A DNA stretch of 64,000 nucleotides, from contig CP071032.1 in the NCBI GenBank assembly GCA_017134815.1, positions 558,001 through 622,000 on the forward strand. Direction: 5' to 3'. Below, piece after piece: positions 59,435-64,000 of this stretch; positions within the stretch are counted from its first letter, which is position 1, and every line of letters starts with the position of its first letter. The notes beneath the pieces are model-generated. The model was not told where the DNA came from, ran no database searches, and was given only the letters and a program-made list of their open reading frames with translations. This DNA is from Lentisphaerota bacterium. GTDB lineage: Bacteria > Verrucomicrobiota > Lentisphaeria > Victivallales > Victivallaceae. The position numbers and the translations under genes were made by a program.

Positions 59435-60511
59435 TTAACTGTCGCTGTTTAAGTTTTTCAAACGCTCCCGGACCAGCGCTGCCCGATAAACATCGCGTTC
59501 CTTTGAATCAAGGTGCTTACCTGCAAACCTCTGAAGATGAGCAGGGTTAATGCTGAGGAATAATTCATTTACCGTATGCAGGTCAACCGAGCTGAACATC
59601 CCCATATCTACTCCCGTCCTGATTCCAGACAGGGAATTCAAGGCCTCCTCACTGCTCAAAGTGTAAGCATGGCGTAGAACACCATAAGACCTTCCCACAT
59701 GGTCCAGCAGAAAATACTGGTTATTTTCGAGAAGGTTGATTCTGGCATTCTTTTCATGGTTAATCATCTGCTTGATCACTCCGTCCAGTCTCTCAATAAT
59801 CTGCTCTTCAGATTCTCCCAGAGTACTCTGGTTTGAAACCTGAAACAAGTTGCCCCGGTTATCAGTACCTTCTCCAAAAATACCGCGAACCGCCATACCA
59901 AGCTTGCTGACGCCCTGGATTGCTGCATTGATCTGTCCGGATAAGACCAGTCCGGGCAAGTGCAGCATCACTGAGGCCCGCATACCTGTACCCACATTAG
60001 TTGGACATGAAGTCAAAAAACCAAGTTTACTGTCATAAGCATAAGGCAACTGTCTTTCCAGCTCATTGTCCAGCCGGTTGATTATATCCCAGACCTCCTG
60101 CAGCTGCATGCCGGGCCTCAAGGCCTGGATTCGCAAGTGATCTTCCTCATTAACCATAACGGCAATAGATTCATCGCCACGCAACGCCAGAGATGCCCCT
60201 TTGCTTTTCTGAACAAACTCAGTGCTTATCAGCCTGCGCTCCAGCAGCAGCTGTTTATCGATAGGCTCGATTGCATCCATTCTGAAAATAAACGCATTGC
60301 CGCCGATGCTTTTTGACTTTTCAAGCGCCATCTCCACAGCAGACTGTGAATGCTGCAGGTTATCAGCTGAAGCGGCTATCGGAAAAGGTACTCCCTCTAT
60401 GTTTCTTGCCAGCCGGATCCTTGAGCTTATGGCAATGTCTTCAGCCGGACCACTGTCTGCCAGCCAGCTTACTTTATTTTTGAGCAGTTTTTCAATATTG
60501 TTTTCAATCAT
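59435..60511 (-). CDS. mcsB: Protein arginine kinase McsB
   Basis: McsB phosphorylates arginines on proteins and, in Bacillus, marks them for ClpCP and inactivates CtsR. The 358-residue protein is of the ATP:guanido phosphotransferase family: SSRIRLARNIEGVPFP near residues 29-44, TSCPTNVGTGMRASV with the reactive Cys near 168-182, and the later SKLGMAVRGIFGEGTDNRGN segment. It overlaps mcsA by four bases (ATGA). The usual partners ctsR and clpC are absent here; a histidine kinase follows instead. Confidence 0.93.
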   Translation of the reverse strand: MIENNIEKLLKNKVSWLADSGPAEDIAISSRIRLARNIEGVPFPIAASADNLQHSQSAVEMALEKSKSIGGNAFIFRMDAIEPIDKQLLLERRLISTEFVQKSKGASLALRGDESIAVMVNEEDHLRIQALRPGMQLQEVWDIINRLDNELERQLPYAYDSKLGFLTSCPTNVGTGMRASVMLHLPGLVLSGQINAAIQGVSKLGMAVRGIFGEGTDNRGNLFQVSNQSTLGESEEQIIERLDGVIKQMINHEKNARINLLENNQYFLLDHVGRSYGVLRHAYTLSSEEALNSLSGIRTGVDMGMFSSVDLHTVNELFLSINPAHLQRFAGKHLDSKERDVYRAALVRERLKNLNSDS

Positions 60512-61083
60512 TTACTTTTGCCACCGGTTTGTTTTTTTAAACTCTCTTTCAGCTGAATTATTGTGTCTCTGACTTCGGCTGCCTTTTCATACTCCTCACG
60601 TTGAACAAGTTCGTCAAGTTCTTTCTGCAAGTTCATGAGCTCAAGCATCTTTCGCGGAGATTCATCATCCTTGCTGCCACCTGGTTTTTTTCCGACATGC
60701 AGTTTCCCGCGGTGCATGTTTTCCAGAGCTTCCATAATAACACTCCGGAATGTCTTATAACATTGAGGGCAGCCAACTCTGCCGGTCTTGCGCAATCCCT
60801 GCAAACTCCAGCCGCAGCCAGGACAGCTTAGTTTTGCAGCAGTGTCGTCAGCACCAGCTTTCTCCTGTTGTTCTTCAGGCAGTTTTAGCCCTGGTATTTC
60901 CATGTTTTCAGAAAGATTATACAGCATCTCAGCAAGATTAAAGCCGCCGATATCAAAGGCCGGATCGTTCTTTGATTTTTTGGCAGCGCAGTCGCCGCAG
61001 AGGTTAAGTGTTTTCTTTTCGCCGTTTATGATTTCCTGAATGTGGATTGTTGCCTCATTCTGCTTGCAAATATCACAAAGCAT
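60508..61083 (-). CDS. mcsA: McsA-like protein (zinc fingers and UVR motif), McsB activator
   Basis: The 191-residue protein has four CxxC pairs: CDIC at the N-terminus, CGDC near residue 30, CPGC and CPQC near residue 91-117, and a C-terminal UVR motif (LQKELDELVQREEYEKAAEV). This is the arrangement of McsA, which binds zinc and activates McsB. It is the first gene of the mcsA-mcsB-kinase run. The promoter region carries a perfect TATAAT (minus strand, 61104-61109) and a 15-bp palindrome (61108-61122). Confidence 0.92.
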   Translation of the reverse strand: MLCDICKQNEATIHIQEIINGEKKTLNLCGDCAAKKSKNDPAFDIGGFNLAEMLYNLSENMEIPGLKLPEEQQEKAGADDTAAKLSCPGCGWSLQGLRKTGRVGCPQCYKTFRSVIMEALENMHRGKLHVGKKPGGSKDDESPRKMLELMNLQKELDELVQREEYEKAAEVRDTIIQLKESLKKQTGGKSK

Positions 61084-61103
61084 TATAACACCTCACATAA
61101 AAA

Positions 61104-61122
61104 TTATAGCTATACTATAGCT
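61104..61122 (-). promoter_or_regulatory. mcsA promoter element with overlapping palindrome
   Basis: On the minus strand a perfect TATAAT at 61104-61109 overlaps the end of a 15-bp palindrome, AGCTATAGTATAGCT (61108-61122, centred on the middle base). No good -35 is visible. The overlap is what a repressor site would look like; the sequence does not resemble the CtsR heptad repeat. Confidence 0.45.
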
Positions 61123-61152
61123 TAAAGACTACTCAAAAGCAAAACGCATTTA

Positions 61153-61788
61153 TCAATGCCGGAATTTGCGGTCAAGTTCTTCACGCTTAGCCTCATCAAG
61201 CCTCACCCCATGGCCGATAAGCGGTCCTTCCACAAAAAGCGTCGTCTTGGCTGCATTCTCAAGCACTTCCAGCCGGTCAAAAGCCTGCAGCAGATTCGAT
61301 CCAAGAGCAATAATTCCATGATTACGCATTACAATGCAGTCACTTTTTTCTGCTGCATCGCCAACGACCTCAGCCAGTTCTTCTGTTCCCTGACAGCGAT
61401 ATTCAGCGTACGCCAGATCACCAAGGATAACATATGCCTCTGCGAGATAGTCAGTAGCAATATCACGCCCGGATGCAGCAAAGGCTCCGGCAGTGACCGG
61501 ATGGGCATGGACGATCGCCTGAACATCTGCCCGTCTTTTATATATTTCCAGGTGCATTCTGGATTCGATCGTCGGCTTGAAACTTTCCCCGACAATTTCA
61601 CAATCCATATCAAGCATTCCAACCTGAGCGCCTTTCATTCTGGCTTTGTCAGTAGCAGATGGTGTAATCAATACATTTTCACCGCAGCGGGCTGATATAT
61701 TGCCTCCCGATGTAGTAGTCAACCCGCACTTATAAAGCCGGCGCATAAAGTAAGCGATATCTTTGGCAAGGGATTTTGTTTTATCCAT
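61153..61788 (-). CDS. Class II aldolase/adducin family protein
   Basis: The 211-residue protein belongs to the zinc-dependent class II aldolases that cut sugar 1-phosphates into dihydroxyacetone phosphate and an aldehyde. The N-terminal TTTSGGNISARCGENVLITP (26-45), the catalytic Glu in TIESRMH, the zinc ligands in HAHPVTA, and a later NHGI are present. Candidate substrates are fuculose-1-P, ribulose-1-P or 5-(methylthio)ribulose-1-P. Because it lies back to back with mtnP (106-bp divergent region), I favour a role downstream of methylthioadenosine phosphorolysis, but this is inference from position. Confidence 0.85.
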   Translation of the reverse strand: MDKTKSLAKDIAYFMRRLYKCGLTTTSGGNISARCGENVLITPSATDKARMKGAQVGMLDMDCEIVGESFKPTIESRMHLEIYKRRADVQAIVHAHPVTAGAFAASGRDIATDYLAEAYVILGDLAYAEYRCQGTEELAEVVGDAAEKSDCIVMRNHGIIALGSNLLQAFDRLEVLENAAKTTLFVEGPLIGHGVRLDEAKREELDRKFRH

Positions 61789-61839
61789 TATTATAAACTC
61801 CGTATTTTGGATTTTGATTTTAGCTGATTCAGTAATATA

Positions 61840-61869
61840 TTGACTGGATTGCGATTATTAAAGCATAAA
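61840..61869 (+). promoter_or_regulatory. Possible promoter for mtnP
   Basis: TTGACT (61840-61845) and CATAAA (61864-61869) are 18 bp apart, about 25 bp before the mtnP start. The -10 box matches four of six bases. Confidence 0.35.
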
Positions 61870-61894
61870 GATCAAATTCAAAAGGATTATTGTT

Positions 61895-62776
61895 ATGAAA
61901 TTAGGAGTCATCGGCGGCAGCGGCCTTTACCAGATAGAAGGCACCTCGGATATCAGAACTGAAAAAGTAACCACGCCTTTCGGCGAGCCGTCAGACGAAT
62001 TTATTATCGGCCAACTTGATGGTGTCGAGGTTGTTTTTCTGCCGCGCCACGGCAAAGGTCACCCGATAGCCCCGGGGGAACTGAATCACCAGGCAAACAT
62101 TTACGCCATGAAAAAACTTGGCGTTACCCATATTCTCAGTGTTTCAGCAGTCGGCAGCCTTAAACAGGAAATGAAGCCGCGTGACGTAGTTATTGTTGAT
62201 CAGTACTTTGACCGTACCAAGCGCGGACCGGAACAGACATTTTTCGGCAAGGGAATTGTCGCTCATGTCGCTATGGCCCATCCGGTATGTCCTGAAATGG
62301 CGGCAATAGCGGCAGAAGCCTCACGCGAAGCCATCGCGATTTCTGATGACACTTCCCGCTGCGTGCACGAAGGCGGCACTTATGTCAATATGGAAGGCCC
62401 GGCATTCTCAACACAAGCTGAATCCAACTTTTACCGGGCAATGGGAATGTCTGTTATCGGCATGACTAATATGGCAGAAGCCAGACTGGCACGTGAAGCT
62501 GAAATCTGCTACTGCACCGTCGCCATGGTTACAGATTATGACTGCTGGCATCCTGAACATGACCATGTGACTATTGATCTTGTAATCAGTCACCTGGTAG
62601 CAAACACCGCTCTGGCAAAAGACATTATCCACCGTGTAGCTGCTGGTATGTCCAGACTGGAGCAGGAATGCCCATGCCCGACAGCTCTGGAAAACGCTGT
62701 AATCACAGCTCCGGATGCCATGAACCCGCAGACCAAAGAAGACCTGCAGCCAATTATCGGCAAATACATCAAATAA
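61895..62776 (+). CDS. mtnP: S-methyl-5'-thioadenosine phosphorylase
   Basis: MtnP splits methylthioadenosine with phosphate to adenine and 5-methylthioribose-1-phosphate. The 293-residue protein has the N-terminal phosphate-binding GVIGGSGLY, LPRHGKGHPIAPGELNHQAN near residue 49-68, SVSAVGSLKQEMKPRDVVIVD, and the MEGPAFSTQAE and MTNMAEARLAREAEI segments diagnostic of the MTAP group. Purine nucleoside phosphorylase is a close relative and cannot be wholly excluded. An AAAGGA site precedes the ATG. A strong terminator follows. The class II aldolase is divergent upstream. Confidence 0.92.
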   Translation: MKLGVIGGSGLYQIEGTSDIRTEKVTTPFGEPSDEFIIGQLDGVEVVFLPRHGKGHPIAPGELNHQANIYAMKKLGVTHILSVSAVGSLKQEMKPRDVVIVDQYFDRTKRGPEQTFFGKGIVAHVAMAHPVCPEMAAIAAEASREAIAISDDTSRCVHEGGTYVNMEGPAFSTQAESNFYRAMGMSVIGMTNMAEARLAREAEICYCTVAMVTDYDCWHPEHDHVTIDLVISHLVANTALAKDIIHRVAAGMSRLEQECPCPTALENAVITAPDAMNPQTKEDLQPIIGKYIK

Positions 62777-62790
62777 GCTTTTTCCCTGCA

Positions 62791-62825
62791 GCCGGAGGTG
62801 CCTTTTACCACCTTCGGCTTTTTTT
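62791..62825 (+). terminator. Intrinsic terminator after mtnP
   Basis: A 10-bp stem with one G-U pair (62791-62800 with 62809-62818, eight-base loop) is followed by seven T residues, 15 bp after the mtnP stop. Confidence 0.92.
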
Positions 62826-62834
62826 ATTGGATGG

Positions 62835-62863
62835 TTGCAAAATTATTTGGGTTACGCTATTAT
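62835..62863 (+). promoter_or_regulatory. Predicted promoter for the TIGR04073-like gene
   Basis: TTGCAA (62835-62840) and TATTAT (62858-62863) are 17 bp apart, about 40 bp before the start codon at 62903. Confidence 0.55.
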
Positions 62864-62902
62864 TAATATATCCATGAACTTAATTCGTACGGAGGAAAAA
62901 GA

Positions 62903-63457
62903 ATGTACAAGAGAGTTATTGCAGTTGCGATAATGCTGACTTTCGGCATCGCTGCAAGTGCCCAGGAAAAAACTGAAAACACCACTGCTCCGGCAGAGAA
63001 AGCAACAGTACAGGATGTACAAGCACCTGCTGCGTCTGCCAAAACGGAGCAACCGGCAAAAACAGAAACAACTAAAGAGAAGAAACCGGACTATTCCAAA
63101 ACAACGACTACTACCACTACCACCAAAACCGTAACCAGGTCTACCACTCCAGAAAAAGCGGAAAAACCTAAAAAGAAAAGCGGTATCAACCCTGCTTACT
63201 GCCTGGCCCGCGGTTTAACCAATATCACTTTCTGCTGGCTTGAACTACCACGCTGCATGATCTATGATAATGCTCAAATTCCTTTCTTCGGGCTTATTGT
63301 TGGAGTACCTGAAGGGGTGTTGTTTACTGTAGCCCGGGCTTTTACCGGTGTTTTTGATATTGTAACCCTCGGCTTTTCAGGCGAAGCCCTGCACGGCCCC
63401 AGATTCCCAGACTTTGTCTTCCAGTCAAACTGGCTGCCGCCAGACAATAATGAGTAA
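62903..63457 (+). CDS. Secreted TIGR04073-like (exosortase system-associated) protein
   Basis: The 184-residue protein has a signal peptide (residues ~1-20, ending ASAQ), a low-complexity Ala/Pro/Thr/Lys linker with eight consecutive Thr near residue 68-75, and a C-terminal domain with ARGLTNITFCWLELPRCM, then GLIVGVPEGVLFTVARAFTG and VFDIVTLGF. This domain follows the RGLxN...WLElPr...G...G...R...GvfdivT pattern that I associate with TIGR04073, a family linked to exosortase-containing genomes. No exosortase or PEP-CTERM tail is seen in the window. A GGAGG site precedes the ATG. Confidence 0.7.
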   Translation: MYKRVIAVAIMLTFGIAASAQEKTENTTAPAEKATVQDVQAPAASAKTEQPAKTETTKEKKPDYSKTTTTTTTTKTVTRSTTPEKAEKPKKKSGINPAYCLARGLTNITFCWLELPRCMIYDNAQIPFFGLIVGVPEGVLFTVARAFTGVFDIVTLGFSGEALHGPRFPDFVFQSNWLPPDNNE

Positions 63458-63476
63458 TTATATTCAGTAAAGCCAG

Positions 63477-63505
63477 TATCCGAGGGCTCCTTCAGCTCTC
63501 GGATA
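63477..63505. terminator. Hairpin between convergent genes
   Basis: A 12-bp stem with one G-U pair (63477-63488 with 63494-63505, five-base loop) lies between the two convergent genes. Neither side has a long T run, so it may act as a weak bidirectional terminator. Confidence 0.5.
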
Positions 63506-63509
63506 TAAC

Positions 63510-64000
63510 TTAATCAGAAATCACAACTCTGAACTCATTTGAATTGCAGCGCAGCTCAGGAGCGTATACGCCGGTTCCGATTGCCGGCAAGGCTGAAAAT
63601 TTTCCAGGTGTCACTGCCCGCATCCGATAAGACACACTGTGACTGCCTCTTGCCAGATTGCGAACATAAAAATTCACTTTGGTATCACGCTGTTCGACAA
63701 AAGCTCCGAGTTCATTTCCAGTATAACCACTTAAAGCGTTAACGGGCTCGAACCCTGCAGGCTTGCCGTCACTGATAACTACATATTCATAGTCATTTTT
63801 TGCCTTGATATCCATTTCAATCTCAATAAGATCACCACTTTTGACCTGTTCCATGTCGTTTATCGGAACCCGACGGTATTTTTCAACAGGGATTGCCAGC
63901 GGTTGCATCTGGGCATCGGCTGTGGCTGCAGTACCATTTACCGGTTCCAGCTTGAAGTATTGCCTGGAAATTTTCAAATCGAGTCCGGTTTTGCCAATAA
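63510..64000 (-). CDS. Alpha-2-macroglobulin family protein (partial, C-terminal end only)
   Basis: The frame is open from the window edge to a stop at 63510, so only the last ~163 residues are seen. They match the C-terminal domain of bacterial alpha-2-macroglobulins: ISRQYFKLEP, KSGDLIEIEM, YEYVVISDGKPAGFEPVN, VNFYVRNLARGSHSVSYRMRA, and PGKFSALPAIGTGVYAPELR. These very large periplasmic or outer-membrane proteins trap proteases and are thought to protect the cell envelope. The thioester and bait regions, if present, lie outside the window. Confidence 0.88.
   Translation of the reverse strand, partial: IGKTGLDLKISRQYFKLEPVNGTAATADAQMQPLAIPVEKYRRVPINDMEQVKSGDLIEIEMDIKAKNDYEYVVISDGKPAGFEPVNALSGYTGNELGAFVEQRDTKVNFYVRNLARGSHSVSYRMRAVTPGKFSALPAIGTGVYAPELRCNSNEFRVVISD

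Noticed and set aside
1-64000. tRNA, rRNA, CRISPR or transposon genes
   Set aside because: I looked for T-loop patterns, regularly spaced repeats, and transposase or integrase motifs on both strands and saw none. A covariance-model scan would be needed to exclude small RNAs.

Overview
The window is a contiguous piece of a bacterial chromosome, about 45% G+C by eye, with dense genes, short gaps and no insertion sequences, phage genes, tRNA/rRNA genes or CRISPR arrays that I could find. The gene mix suggests a Gram-negative bacterium of the PVC group, most likely Lentisphaerota; this is inference from gene content, not a database match. Supporting signs are an H-X-DG type prepilin-like protein, a TIGR04073-like (exosortase-associated) protein, a bacterial alpha-2-macroglobulin, AsmA-like and RND/MFP envelope proteins, SecA with a long insert and a SEC-C tail, and two large proteins that match no family I know.

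Layout. 1-6744 (minus strand): an AsmA-like protein cut by the window edge, asd, rsmG with a membrane protein, and dnaE. 7111-13391 (plus): a secreted phospholipase C-like protein, a small secreted protein, a zinc-ribbon protein, pyrE and secA. 13524-25736 (minus): a 51-residue four-cysteine protein that is easily missed, dus, mutM, a dGTPase, an Na/phosphate cotransporter-like lipoprotein, a pseudopilin-like protein with a small secreted neighbour, the efp-epmA pair, pepD, gph and tsaD. 25891-27242: an HdeD-like membrane protein, an FHA protein and rpsT. 27669-34617 (plus): the information-processing run nusA, infB, rbfA, nrnA, truB and an unknown 485-residue protein; nusA is flanked by two intrinsic-terminator hairpins, one of them in its leader. 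34622-44387 (minus): an SDR enzyme, a sodium:solute symporter, a periplasmic NMT1-like protein plus SpoIIE-type phosphatase pair, a DNA glycosylase, a very cysteine-rich lipoprotein, and a DUF362-polyferredoxin pair. 44523-45635 (plus): tatA-tatC, divergent from that Tat-dependent pair. 45639-50382 (minus): an RND pump and its fusion protein. 50634-57086 (plus): argB-aroK-aroC, an unknown 644-residue membrane-anchored protein, then a secreted SGNH-like protein and an exported MTA/SAH nucleosidase. 57149-61788 (minus): a small Cys/His protein, a histidine kinase, mcsB, mcsA and a class II aldolase. 61895-64000: mtnP, the TIGR04073-like protein, and the C-terminal end of an alpha-2-macroglobulin.

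How parts fit together. EF-P sits with its modifying enzyme EpmA. The NusA/IF2/RbfA/TruB genes form the conserved transcription-translation cluster, without rimP. TatA/TatC lie beside a DUF362 protein and an iron-sulfur protein that both carry twin-arginine motifs. MtnP and a class II aldolase sit back to back, as expected for disposal of methylthioadenosine-type by-products. McsA-McsB (protein arginine kinase) are followed by a membrane histidine kinase rather than by ClpC/CtsR.

The observations I rate highest are the single-polypeptide NapH-like/NapG-like iron-sulfur fusion with an internal twin-arginine segment and a His-rich linker, the two-gene NMT1-plus-PP2C sensory module, the 27-cysteine lipoprotein, the mcsAB-kinase operon with a palindrome over its promoter, and the terminator hairpins around nusA. 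None is proven to be a new system from sequence alone.
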